From IMG/VR virus record IMGVR_UViG_3300025087_000039, positions 1-64,000 of that record: a DNA stretch of 64,000 nucleotides. One strand, 5' to 3'. Each line of letters begins with the position of its first letter. Positions within the stretch are counted from its first letter, which is position 1. The stretch is from a virus. The notes below the pieces were generated by a model that was given only the letters and a program-made list of their open reading frames with translations, was not told where the DNA came from and ran no database searches. Below, in pieces: positions 6,900 through 14,752 of the stretch. The translations under genes were made by a program, and so were the position numbers.

Positions 6900-8090
6900 T
6901 TAGTTATTTGACTTCTTTACATCTTCATCATGATCCTGATTCAAATGAAACCCACATTTAATCCAAGCTAAAAAACAATACGTTGCAATTTTCAAAAGAT
7001 CTTTTTCTCTTTTTTGATTCAAGAATCTTCCACAATATTTTACAATTGTTTGAATAATCCAATCGACTCCAGTTTTTCCTGGACTTAAAAGACAAACAAA
7101 ATCTGTATGTTCCATATCATTGATTAATGCATATTTTTCACCGCCATGTTCAAATTGATTTGCAATTAATTTTGCAAAAGCTGCCCAATTTTCTCTTTTA
7201 GCTGAAAGACCAGTATTATACATACTGATATCTTTTCCCTGACTATTTTTAATTTTCATATCATTTGAAGATTTTTTAATTTGTTCCTTGTTAATATTTT
7301 TCATGCTTTCTAAACATGAAACATTAAAAGGGTGTTTTTCTGATTCGGAAGGCTGAGGAAATTCTTTGAAATCTTCAATTTCTGGAAGAAAGTTTAAACA
7401 TTGTTTTACTACGTCATAGGGCAAAAAAGACTTAGCCATATAAAAAGCAATTTTTTCTTCATCATGATCATTCAATATATTATTACATGCTTCACACTTT
7501 TCATTTTCAGAACAATGACAGATTTTAATTTCTTTTTCCTGACTATTTTTAATTTGTTCCTTATCAGTTTTTTCTTTTCTAATTTCTTCAATGATTTTAG
7601 AATCAAATGGCGGAATATAAGCTGTTAAATGATCAACGTTACCATCTTTATTTTCATCTTTTTTATTTAATTGATTAGTAATTGACTTCATAATAAATTT
7701 ACATGATTTGTCAATTTCATGTTGAACTTCTGAACTTTTAGTACAATTTAATATTTCATTATAAATAGTAAAAATCTCATTTAATGTTAAACCTAACCCA
7801 TTAAACATTTTTTTATCATTAAAAATTCCTGATTTTAACATTACATTTTTTTCTTTTTGAAGATTTGAATTTTCTCCGCAATTAGAACATCCATCATCTT
7901 TAGAGCAAGAACATTTTTCTTCTGGTTTTACCGGCTCATTAATAAATAAAGAATCAAAAGCTTTTTTAAAAACCTCAACAATTCTTTCAAGACTTTCTTG
8001 ATTTGTATAAGTTCTATTTTTAATATTTACAATAATTCTAAATAGTTCTTCTGTTAATTCTTTATTTAATAATAGTTCTGTTTTCCACAT
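6900..8090 (-). CDS. Unknown protein with two CxCx5CxxC motifs and a conserved helical C-terminal domain
   Basis: 396 residues from ATG 8090 (AAAGG upstream; an ATG at 8120 overlaps the queC-like gene by 23 nt and is less likely). Two short repeats, CSCSKDDGCSNC and CHCSENEKCEAC, share the spacing CxCx5CxxC and may bind zinc. A repeated KEQIK...NSQ segment follows each. The C-terminal 90 residues (HGGEKYAL...HTDFVCLL...GRFLNQKREKDLLKIATYCFLAW) look like a separate domain, perhaps of the MazG/DUF1599 nucleotide-pyrophosphatase kind, but this is a guess. Confidence 0.6.
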   Translation of the reverse strand: MWKTELLLNKELTEELFRIIVNIKNRTYTNQESLERIVEVFKKAFDSLFINEPVKPEEKCSCSKDDGCSNCGENSNLQKEKNVMLKSGIFNDKKMFNGLGLTLNEIFTIYNEILNCTKSSEVQHEIDKSCKFIMKSITNQLNKKDENKDGNVDHLTAYIPPFDSKIIEEIRKEKTDKEQIKNSQEKEIKICHCSENEKCEACNNILNDHDEEKIAFYMAKSFLPYDVVKQCLNFLPEIEDFKEFPQPSESEKHPFNVSCLESMKNINKEQIKKSSNDMKIKNSQGKDISMYNTGLSAKRENWAAFAKLIANQFEHGGEKYALINDMEHTDFVCLLSPGKTGVDWIIQTIVKYCGRFLNQKREKDLLKIATYCFLAWIKCGFHLNQDHDEDVKKSNN

Positions 8091-8097
8091 TTTTAAA

Positions 8098-8676
8098 CTA
8101 GCCTTTCTTTGGAGGTTCATAACCAGAATAATAGGTATTTTCTTTAATTTGATATTGATTTGAAAGAAGAGATTTAATTAGTTCTTTAGTCATTCCTAAT
8201 AATGGAGCTTCAATATTGATGGGATAAGATGGAGAAATTTGAGATGCATTATTCATTCGTCCAATAAATTCTTGAGAACAATCTGGAAAAGAATTTAGAT
8301 AATCTGAAAAGTCCGGCCCAATCCAAACCGTCTTAATATTCATACTTTCTGCAACGGATAAGGCCAAACCCAAAAAGATTGTATTTCTTCCAGGAACGTG
8401 CATTGGATGAGCATTTCCATATTTTCCTGAAACTAAATTTCCAGTTAAACCACTAGAAATATTTTCTCCTAAATTTACTTTCAAAATCTTATATGGAATA
8501 TTTCCTTCAGATAAATGAGATTCTGCATATTTCAATTCTTCAATATGTTTTTGCCCATAATCAATTAAAACACCAAATGGTTTCTTTTTTGTACCTAAAG
8601 CAAATTCGATCATAAGTCTGCTATCCGCACCACCACTATACAAAATAACCAGATCACATGTGCTATCAGTTCCCAT
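8098..8676 (-). CDS. queC: QueC-like 7-cyano-7-deazaguanine synthase (C-terminal zinc motif missing)
   Basis: 192 residues. The SGGADS P-loop (14-19), DYGQKH and HVPGRN (93-98) are diagnostic for QueC, an ATP-dependent enzyme making preQ0 from carboxy-deazaguanine. Normal QueC is about 220-230 residues and ends with a four-Cys zinc site; here the protein stops at YSGYEPPKKG and no Cys motif follows in any nearby frame. Phages use preQ0 derivatives to modify guanines in their DNA. No queD, queE, folE or dpdA partner is in the window. Preceded by GAAAGG and two AAAGAACAAAT elements. Confidence 0.8.
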   Translation of the reverse strand: MGTDSTCDLVILYSGGADSRLMIEFALGTKKKPFGVLIDYGQKHIEELKYAESHLSEGNIPYKILKVNLGENISSGLTGNLVSGKYGNAHPMHVPGRNTIFLGLALSVAESMNIKTVWIGPDFSDYLNSFPDCSQEFIGRMNNASQISPSYPINIEAPLLGMTKELIKSLLSNQYQIKENTYYSGYEPPKKG

Positions 8677-8708
8677 TTTTTAGCCTTTCACGATTTGAGG
8701 AAAACTAT

Positions 8709-8778
8709 TTTTTAATTTGTTCTTTATCTAAAAAACTTTTTCTTAACCAAAATATTCAAATTTTTAATTTGTTCTTTA
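8709..8778 (-). promoter_or_regulatory. Duplicated leader element upstream of the queC-like gene
   Basis: An 18-nt sequence is present exactly twice, at 8709-8726 and 8761-8778. On the coding (minus) strand each contains AAAGAACAAAT. The same core precedes genes at 31832, 53723 and 60104 on the plus strand and, as a variant, the minus-strand gene at 1711. A regulatory role is inferred from recurrence upstream of starts. Confidence 0.45.
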
Positions 8779-8819
8779 GGTTAAAAATACCTTCTTTTTT
8801 TCATTTATTCTTTTACTTT

Positions 8820-8840
8820 CTATATATATTAATAAATGAG
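8820..8840 (+). promoter_or_regulatory. Candidate phage promoter element, copy 2
   Basis: Same 21-nt element as 1780-1800, differing at one position (ATGAG instead of ACGAG at the end). It lies in the divergent gap between the queC-like gene and the small genes starting at 8898, 57 nt before the first start codon. Confidence 0.6.
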
Positions 8841-8897
8841 TTATGAGTTGTTTATGTGGTTTTCATTCCTATATCAACCCTCAGAGAGGACATAACA

Positions 8898-9104
8898 ATG
8901 TCGGATATAATCGCTGTCGTTCATACCGAGGAAACGGTTGAAGAACTCATTCTCAAAAGCAGTACTTTCATCCTTTCCAAGAGAAACAAAAAAGGTGACC
9001 TCATGGAGGAAAGGGTGGTCTCGGAGAGAGAAGCAGATAAATGGTATAATAAGAATCAGAAGAAGGGAAACCTCTCAGTTCCCTTCGAATGGATGTTTGC
9101 GTAA
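8898..9104 (+). CDS. Small unknown protein (68 aa)
   Basis: ATG 8898 is preceded by GAGAGGA. 68 residues, charged and soluble, beta-like N-terminal half and a Lys/Glu-rich middle. First gene after promoter copy 2. Its base composition is near 45-50% G+C, higher than in most of the window. No family recognised. Confidence 0.6.
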   Translation: MSDIIAVVHTEETVEELILKSSTFILSKRNKKGDLMEERVVSEREADKWYNKNQKKGNLSVPFEWMFA

Positions 9105-9130
9105 TTATCAACCCTCAAATGGAGTCTTCA

Positions 9131-9340
9131 ATGATTCAAAATCCCTGTCTCCAAGGGGCTGGATTAGGGAGATTTCAAGTTCCCTTTTCCAAGGTGGTTG
9201 AATGTAATGACGCATCCCCGCCGGGATGTGCAACCTTTAAAAGAATTGGAACCTGGAAGGGATGGGAATCTTGCCCTTTCGGTGGGAACGCGGGATATCT
9301 GTTGATCGCCTTCCGGAGATGGGAAGAAAACAACAGATAA
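9131..9340 (+). CDS. Small unknown protein (69 aa)
   Basis: ATG 9131 is chosen because GGAG lies 6 nt upstream; the frame stays open back to 9089. The product is Gly/Pro/Cys-rich with a WKGWESCPFGG segment. Its leader repeats the ATCAACCCTCA seen ahead of the gene at 8898. G+C is about 50%. Function unknown. Confidence 0.45.
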   Translation: MIQNPCLQGAGLGRFQVPFSKVVECNDASPPGCATFKRIGTWKGWESCPFGGNAGYLLIAFRRWEENNR

Positions 9341-9346
9341 GCAGAG

Positions 9347-9382
9347 GGGGCCGGATTGGTATTAGGAAATCAATCCGGCCCC
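9347..9382. terminator. 11-bp GC-rich perfect hairpin
   Basis: GGGGCCGGATT (9347-9357) pairs with AATCCGGCCCC (9372-9382); the loop is 14 nt. It begins 7 nt after the previous stop codon. No T tract follows. Another member of the window's set of long perfect 3'-end hairpins. Confidence 0.5.
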
Positions 9383-9413
9383 AGTGGAGTCAATCCCAGA
9401 CATGGAGAAAAAG

Positions 9414-9632
9414 ATGAACAGTTCATCATGTACTGTAAAAGAGATAACAATAAAAGATCTTAAACCTGGAGATAAATTTCGAATCAAAAGAAAAAAAGAT
9501 AAATTCTTGAAAACAGATTTAAAAGATATAGTGATGCATTTGGACACATTTAGATTATATGTGCTTTTGCCAAATATGGTTTGTGAAATTATTAAATATC
9601 AAAACAAAATAGTTTTAGATTTGAGTCAATAA
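9414..9632 (+). CDS. Small unknown protein (72 aa)
   Basis: Start ATG 9414 is favoured by GGAG 6 nt upstream; an in-frame ATG at 9402 is possible. Basic (many Lys in the centre), soluble, with the phrase LKPGDKFRIKR that suggests a small beta-barrel or RNA-binding fold. Its stop overlaps the next start (TAATG). Confidence 0.5.
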   Translation: MNSSSCTVKEITIKDLKPGDKFRIKRKKDKFLKTDLKDIVMHLDTFRLYVLLPNMVCEIIKYQNKIVLDLSQ

Positions 9633-9805
9633 TGGATTTATGTCTCAAAATAATCGCCTTTGTGGTTGAAAGCGTATTTGCTTCAATGGTAACGTTAATA
9701 GGTTTAATTTTAAAAATCTCCCTTGAGATTTTGATAAAAATCTTTGAACTCATATTTCAATTGATAACCAAGGATGATGATAAAAATGAAACTCCAATAG
9801 TTTAA
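9632..9805 (+). CDS. Small membrane protein (57 aa)
   Basis: ATG 9632 overlaps the TAA of the preceding gene. The 57-residue product is almost entirely hydrophobic (about residues 5-46), then ends in a short acidic tail (DDDKNE). It is translationally coupled to its neighbour and followed 11 bp later by the next gene. Function unknown. Confidence 0.5.
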   Translation: MDLCLKIIAFVVESVFASMVTLIGLILKISLEILIKIFELIFQLITKDDDKNETPIV

Positions 9806-9816
9806 GGAGAAAGAAC

Positions 9817-10242
9817 ATGTTAGAGCTGACAAAGGAACAGAATGATATCATAAACCAATTGGGAGTCGATCAAAGAAATGCATTATTTGCGCTATTAGAT
9901 GTCAATAAATTTCCTAATGCAACCATGGATTCAATTAATAAATTGTTTATGATATTCTGTGCACAAAATCATAATGAATTTGCAAATCATCTCTTTTCCG
10001 AAATAATCGAAAATATAAACAAGCTTTTTACTATGGGAAAATGGGAAAAATTATATACAATTTTCGAGCACTTATTAAAACATAGGATTGAAGACTGTAT
10101 AAAGATGAAAAAAGAAATTGAACCTTATGAAGAAATATATTTAGACTTGGTTAAGTATATTAAAATATTCAGAGATGCTGGACTTATCAACCAACTCGCA
10201 ATTCTAAGAATGGCCCGAGAAAAAGGCCTTCTTTCCGAATAG
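9817..10242 (+). CDS. Unknown helical protein
   Basis: 141 residues, predicted mostly alpha-helical, no membrane segment. ATG 9817 is preceded by AAGGAGA. AT-rich codons, unlike the GC-rich gene immediately downstream. A 7-bp stem, AACGCCA/TGGCGTT (10257-10279), follows its stop codon. No family recognised. Confidence 0.65.
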   Translation: MLELTKEQNDIINQLGVDQRNALFALLDVNKFPNATMDSINKLFMIFCAQNHNEFANHLFSEIIENINKLFTMGKWEKLYTIFEHLLKHRIEDCIKMKKEIEPYEEIYLDLVKYIKIFRDAGLINQLAILRMAREKGLLSE

Positions 10243-10326
10243 GAAGTTCATTTACCAACGCCAGATAAAGAATGGCGTTCATTGTGTAATTCACCCAAAA
10301 CAATGTTACATGAAAGCGAGGACACA

Positions 10327-11175
10327 ATGGAAGATGGATGCCAAGTCGGAGAAGAGAAGGGTACGGAGAACAAGAAGGCGAAGGAATACCTGAAACATGT
10401 GGCCAAGAAAACAACCACAAAGGTCCTTCGGACGATGAAGATCACCCTGGTCATGATCCTGGGAATGATCGTTCTCTTCGCGGCCTTCGGGGGCTTCAGC
10501 TCCCAAGGCATGAAGGACGTGGCGAGCTCCGTGGGAAACAGCCTCACCGGGGCCAAGGACATGTATCTGGCCTTGAAGGCGATCTCCGGCGAAAACCAGC
10601 TCGCCAAGGACGTTGTTGAGGAACTCCGGGCTGAGGTGAAGAATCCGGAGTTCCTCGGTTTCAGGTTCGTGACGGTCGATGGGATGCAGGTGATCACCAA
10701 CGAGGAGGGGATGAAGAATCCCCATATCCTCAAGGGCCTCGTTTTCCAGGCCAAGGAGAATGGCCAGGACAGCGTCGTCTTCCCGTGGACGATATACCGG
10801 GATCTGGTGGAGGGAGCAGTGATTGCGCCAATCACCTCTGCCGGCATGGTCCTGGGTCCCGAGACAACCATGTCCTGGCTGATCAAGAGGATGATCAGCC
10901 AGGGCATCAGCAAGCCCTGGTGGGTAGTTGAGAACAGGAATGAAATCGTGGTTCCCCTTGGGACAACGGAGTTTGGCCCCATGGTCTACGGAGAGGAAAA
11001 AACCCTCCTCTCCGGCCTGTTCGGCGGCCCCCCTTCCTTCAAGTCCTGGGTTGACTTCCCGGCTCAGGAAAAAACCCTCAAGTTCAAAGCGGATGGATCG
11101 GTCGACAGCGGAACGAAGTACGTCGACGAGATCCAGGACTTCGCCAAGGACAAGATCAAGGAAGCCGTGAAGTAG
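10327..11175 (+). CDS. GC-rich membrane-anchored protein of unknown function
   Basis: 282 residues from ATG 10327 (GAGGA upstream). The basic N-terminus is followed by one membrane segment, about residues 32-57 (ITLVMILGMIVLFAAFGGF), and a large soluble domain. It is about 58% G+C in a sampled line, with GC-ending codons, flanked on both sides by AT-rich phage genes; this points to recent transfer. Long reading frames on the opposite strand here are by-products of the GC-rich codons. No family recognised. Confidence 0.7.
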   Translation: MEDGCQVGEEKGTENKKAKEYLKHVAKKTTTKVLRTMKITLVMILGMIVLFAAFGGFSSQGMKDVASSVGNSLTGAKDMYLALKAISGENQLAKDVVEELRAEVKNPEFLGFRFVTVDGMQVITNEEGMKNPHILKGLVFQAKENGQDSVVFPWTIYRDLVEGAVIAPITSAGMVLGPETTMSWLIKRMISQGISKPWWVVENRNEIVVPLGTTEFGPMVYGEEKTLLSGLFGGPPSFKSWVDFPAQEKTLKFKADGSVDSGTKYVDEIQDFAKDKIKEAVK

Positions 11176-11787
11176 AATTCTATCATGTCCGAAACCTTCT
11201 GGAGGCCGGCAGGGCACGGAAGGAATTAGGCGAAGTAGAATTTGTGTGGTTTTTCCCGGGCTACGGCCTCAGCCTGGGATTAGCCGCTGGACTTGCCAAG
11301 AGCCCAACGGCCGAAGCAAATGGGGGAAGGGAAGTGCGTCAAGGCGCTTGTATCTTGATGACTTCATGTTAAGGCGACAGCGAATACCCTCACGGGGAAA
11401 GTCTGTAAGTCCACATCCAAACCTTCCCCCATTAAAAGAATGAAGGAAAGGGTTCCCCCAAGTTAACAGATCTTGGGGGAACCACCTTGCTGGCCGGCAA
11501 ACTCACTTACATGGGCCTCTGCCATAAGACCGCATAAAACTTTCCTTCACCAAGGGCTCTTTAGACGTCTAAAGGGTCCTGGGCGGTGGGGTACAAATCC
11601 GAGTGAGTTGCATCGGTCTACCCCACCGCCCAAAAAGAAAAGGGTTGGGCCTGGAGCGGGAACACCAAACCGTGCAAGAAGGCATTGCACACATCACCGC
11701 TCCAGGCCCTAACACAAAAATTTATTTTTTTTAAATCTAATTCTAAATGTTCTAAAAAACTACTAAAAAAGAACCAGAGGAAACCCC
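11176..11787. other. 612-bp GC-rich noncoding stretch packed with hairpins
   Basis: No convincing gene. Four strong stems: GGTTCCCCCAAG 11451-11462 with 11472-11483; 11554-11565 with 11568-11579 (contains the palindrome CTTTAGACGTCTAAAG); GGGCGGTGGGGTA 11581-11593 with 11619-11631; GGGCCTGGAGCGG 11647-11659 with 11697-11709, which encloses GTGCAA/TTGCAC (11672-11690). The last stem is followed by an A/T-rich run. This could be one or more structured RNAs or stacked terminators. Confidence 0.55.
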
Positions 11788-12969
11788 ATGAGCGATCTGA
11801 TCGAGATTTTGTTCAGTTTTGATACGACAGGAAGTATGTATCCCTGTCTATCACAAGTTCGAAGAGTTCTTAAACAAAGTATTGAGAGACTTTTTAAGGA
11901 CATACCAAATTTAAGAATCTCAGTCTTGGCCCATGGAGATTATTGTGATAAAAATAGAACCTATGTTACGACATTTTTAAATCTGAGCAACAATATGACA
12001 AATATTACAAACTTTGTTATGAACATTGGTCCAACTGGTGGGGGCGACAGTCCCGAATGTTATGAAAAAGTTCTAAGGCAGGCAAGAACTGAAATTTCAT
12101 GGACTCCTGGAAGCAAAAAATTGATTGTCATCATTGGAGATGATATTCCACACCCTCCACATTATAATATGAACACTGAAAAAATTGATTGGAGAAAAGA
12201 ATTAGATCTTTTAAAAGAGATGGGAATTCAAGTTTATGGGGTTCATGCAATGCCAGGAATTCGAAGACACTCAAAACCATTCTATATGGAAATTGCTAAT
12301 AAAACAGGAGGGTTCTATTTAACTCTTGAACAATTTTCTGACATTATGAATTTAATTATGGGAGTCTGTTATAATCAAAATAATTCATTAAATCAATTCA
12401 ATGATGAAATTGAAAGATCAGGTTTTATGACAGTTTCTCTTAAAAAATCATTTGATGCCCTCAGAGGAATTTCAATTGAAAAAGATTATTCCGAGTATGA
12501 TTTTGAATATGAAGATCCATATTTTGAAAAACCGAAAAGAACATCATATAGAGATATTCGAAGGGTAACGAAAAAATCAGGAGAATTTAAAAATCTCCCT
12601 GAAGGTCTTGAAATTATTCCTTCAGGAAGATTTCAAGTTATTCCTGTCGATTCAACCATTGATATAAAAACGTTTGTTTCGTCTCAAGGAATTCCTTTTC
12701 AAAAAGGTAGAGGTTTTTATGAACTCTCAAAGTCAGTTAAAGTACAGCAATACAAAGAAATCATTTTAATGAATAAAAGGACAGGAGAATTTTTTGGTGG
12801 AAAAGAAGCTCGACTTATTTTAGGCCTTAAACCTCAAACGGCAAGTGGAGGGATAACTGAAAGACTTCCAAATATTGAACTATCAAATTGGAGGGTATTT
12901 ATTCAGTCAACTTCAAATAACCGAAAACTCATTGCAGGCACGACATTTTTGTATGAGGTTATTGACTAA
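11788..12969 (+). CDS. von Willebrand factor type A (VWA) domain protein
   Basis: 393 residues. The N-terminal 210 residues are a VWA domain with the MIDAS metal site DTTGS (12-16), TGGGDSPE (about 84-91) and IGDDIPH. The C-terminal part is beta-rich and unassigned. VWA domains bind protein partners through a metal ion; role here unknown. ATG 11788 follows AGAGGAAA. It follows the GC-rich hairpin region but is itself AT-rich, so it belongs to the phage backbone. Confidence 0.8.
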   Translation: MSDLIEILFSFDTTGSMYPCLSQVRRVLKQSIERLFKDIPNLRISVLAHGDYCDKNRTYVTTFLNLSNNMTNITNFVMNIGPTGGGDSPECYEKVLRQARTEISWTPGSKKLIVIIGDDIPHPPHYNMNTEKIDWRKELDLLKEMGIQVYGVHAMPGIRRHSKPFYMEIANKTGGFYLTLEQFSDIMNLIMGVCYNQNNSLNQFNDEIERSGFMTVSLKKSFDALRGISIEKDYSEYDFEYEDPYFEKPKRTSYRDIRRVTKKSGEFKNLPEGLEIIPSGRFQVIPVDSTIDIKTFVSSQGIPFQKGRGFYELSKSVKVQQYKEIILMNKRTGEFFGGKEARLILGLKPQTASGGITERLPNIELSNWRVFIQSTSNNRKLIAGTTFLYEVID

Positions 12970-12976
12970 GAAATCT

Positions 12977-13018
12977 TTCGCCAATGGGGTCTATGTCTAA
13001 CCGGACCCCATTGGCGAA
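12977..13018. terminator. 15-bp perfect hairpin between convergent genes
   Basis: TTCGCCAATGGGGTC (12977-12991) pairs with GACCCCATTGGCGAA (13004-13018), loop 12 nt. It starts 8 bp after the VWA stop codon and ends 14 bp before the stop of the convergent glycosyltransferase gene. The plus-strand side is followed by a T-rich but interrupted run. Confidence 0.65.
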
Positions 13019-13031
13019 TAAACATTTTTAT

Positions 13032-14057
13032 TTATTTCCATAATTCTAAATTTTTTTTGCAAATTTTTATAAAATTGAGATTTCCATCTTGAACTTCATT
13101 TGATAAATTTTGTTTTAAAATATCTAAATTTTTTATGGCTTTAAAAATTATCTTTTCAAGATTATTTTCATCGAATATAAAAACCCCTTTTATTTTTTTG
13201 TAAAAATTTAGAAATCTTGTTGTGTCTCTAACAAGCAAAGGTGTTCCAGCCATAAGAACTTCTGTTAAAACTCTTGGACATCCATCTTGCTTATTTGAAG
13301 TAACCAATCCTAATTTAGATTTATTCAATAATTCATTCATAGTTCTTCTATCTATAGATCCAATAAATTCAATATTATTAACGTTATATTTTTTACAAAG
13401 TTGTTTTCCCAATTCTGGTTTATTTCCACAATGAACAATTTGTAATGTTTTTAAATATTTTGAATTTGAAATTTTTTGAATAAAATATTCTTGTCCTTTA
13501 TATCCGATTTGTGTAAAATTACATGGCCAACAAATATCGTATTTTAATTCTTTATTTTTAATAGGATAAAATACATCAGGGCTTGCTGTTTTAAAAAATG
13601 GTAAATGTTTAGGACTTGATAATTCAGAATTATCCTCGACTAAAATATAGTCATAAATTCCCCCATATACAGGGTTGACTCTTTTTGAAGATCCTAGATA
13701 TAATTTTAATCCAAAGAATTTAGGATTCTTTTTTGTAATTTCACAATATGATTTAAATCCTCCTCTAAAAAAACTTATATCAGGTTTTTCTTTTTCTTTA
13801 AAACATTCATCAAAAGACTTAACCCATTTTTGAATATATCTTCGATTATCAAATTCAAAAATTATAGACTCTTTTGGTTTATCAGTTAATCTCCAAATGA
13901 TGACTTCATCGAAAATTCCTTCTTGATAAAAATAAAAAGGCATCATCAAATAAAAGTCATGACAATTTCTAAAAAAATCCAATTGATTGGTATACTTATG
14001 GTAGTATTCTAAATTCTTCAAATCGGTTCTAAACATCCAAAATATTTTTTTTCTCAT
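13032..14057 (-). CDS. Glycosyltransferase, GT-B (GT4-like)
   Basis: 341 residues. The C-terminal Rossmann half shows the GT4 pattern: IEFIGSIDRRTMNELLNKSKLGLVTS, then CPRVLTEVLMAGTPLLV (the 'E...G.P' donor-binding segment). Its ATG overlaps the TGA of the upstream primase-polymerase gene. It is the last gene of the minus-strand glycosylation island. Confidence 0.75.
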   Translation of the reverse strand: MRKKIFWMFRTDLKNLEYYHKYTNQLDFFRNCHDFYLMMPFYFYQEGIFDEVIIWRLTDKPKESIIFEFDNRRYIQKWVKSFDECFKEKEKPDISFFRGGFKSYCEITKKNPKFFGLKLYLGSSKRVNPVYGGIYDYILVEDNSELSSPKHLPFFKTASPDVFYPIKNKELKYDICWPCNFTQIGYKGQEYFIQKISNSKYLKTLQIVHCGNKPELGKQLCKKYNVNNIEFIGSIDRRTMNELLNKSKLGLVTSNKQDGCPRVLTEVLMAGTPLLVRDTTRFLNFYKKIKGVFIFDENNLEKIIFKAIKNLDILKQNLSNEVQDGNLNFIKICKKNLELWK

Positions 14058-14740
14058 TTTATTGTGGCCTTCATGGGTTCAAAGTTTTTAATTTCATTAT
14101 ATTCAACTCTCATACATTTTAAACCCCAAACAGATAAACTATTTAAAGTTATAAAATTTCCATTATATTTATTTGATGCCCATAGATCTAAATTTACAAT
14201 ATCTTTTGTTCTTTTATGACTTATTGTAAATTCTTTTTTTAAATCACTATTTTTCAAATAATGTTCTAATAAATATCTTGATGAATCGATATTTATTTTT
14301 CTTGCTAAATATCCAACTAAATGAAAACTATTTTTTCCTGTGTACCTAATTTCAACCTTTTGAAAAAATGACGCATCTGTTAATGTTTCATATGTTTTTA
14401 TCGCTGCGTATTTTGCCATTGTCCAATTTTCGGTGTCAATATCGACAATGCAAAAATTCTCATGTGTTTCCATAGTCGTATGAATTGAGACGGTTCTTCC
14501 AGACATAATTTTATCATAATTCGAAGATGAAAATTTTATATAATCATTATTCAATTTTCTCTTAACTATAAATTCATTTTCATTTGTAGCTAAAAAAATC
14601 ATAGCCCTATGTCTACTTAATTCTTGTAATAAGTTCACTTTTTCTTTTTGATAATAATTCCAAATATCTATCTCAGTTAAACCTTTTGGATAATATTTAT
14701 TTTTAATAATTATTGTATCTGGATGTTCGGGATATGACAT
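14054..14740 (-). CDS. LigD-type primase-polymerase (AEP superfamily) domain protein
   Basis: 228 residues, equal to a stand-alone polymerase domain of bacterial DNA ligase D. Catalytic motif I is VDID (99-102), motif II TGKNSFH (134-140, the SxH motif), motif III NLD (183-185), followed by an ITLNSLS segment that matches the 'TVAPYSLR' region of LigD. LigD polymerases fill gaps and add nucleotides during end joining. It is encoded between a methyltransferase and a glycosyltransferase gene with ATGA overlap, apart from the replication block. A separate LigD phosphoesterase domain is at 38.2 kb. No ligase or Ku gene is seen. Confidence 0.75.
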   Translation of the reverse strand: MSYPEHPDTIIIKNKYYPKGLTEIDIWNYYQKEKVNLLQELSRHRAMIFLATNENEFIVKRKLNNDYIKFSSSNYDKIMSGRTVSIHTTMETHENFCIVDIDTENWTMAKYAAIKTYETLTDASFFQKVEIRYTGKNSFHLVGYLARKINIDSSRYLLEHYLKNSDLKKEFTISHKRTKDIVNLDLWASNKYNGNFITLNSLSVWGLKCMRVEYNEIKNFEPMKATIK

Positions 14741-14752
14741 TTTTAAGTTTTC

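Noticed and set aside
8098-8120. Frameshift at the end of the queC-like gene hiding the zinc motif
   Set aside because: None of the other frames downstream encodes the expected Cys cluster before the next gene starts.
10248-11217. Long minus-strand reading frames (244 and 303 codons) opposite the 10327 gene
   Set aside because: They mirror the GC-rich codon bias of the plus-strand gene, overlap each other and lack good ribosome-binding sites.
11451-11709. Integron attC sites or a CRISPR array
   Set aside because: The hairpins share no sequence, have no core GTTRRRY site and no regular spacer pattern. No CRISPR repeats were seen anywhere in the window.
11246-11712. Two small plus-strand reading frames (65 and 79 codons)
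   Set aside because: They run through the palindromic hairpins, with low-complexity Pro/Arg/Ser products and no credible start signals.
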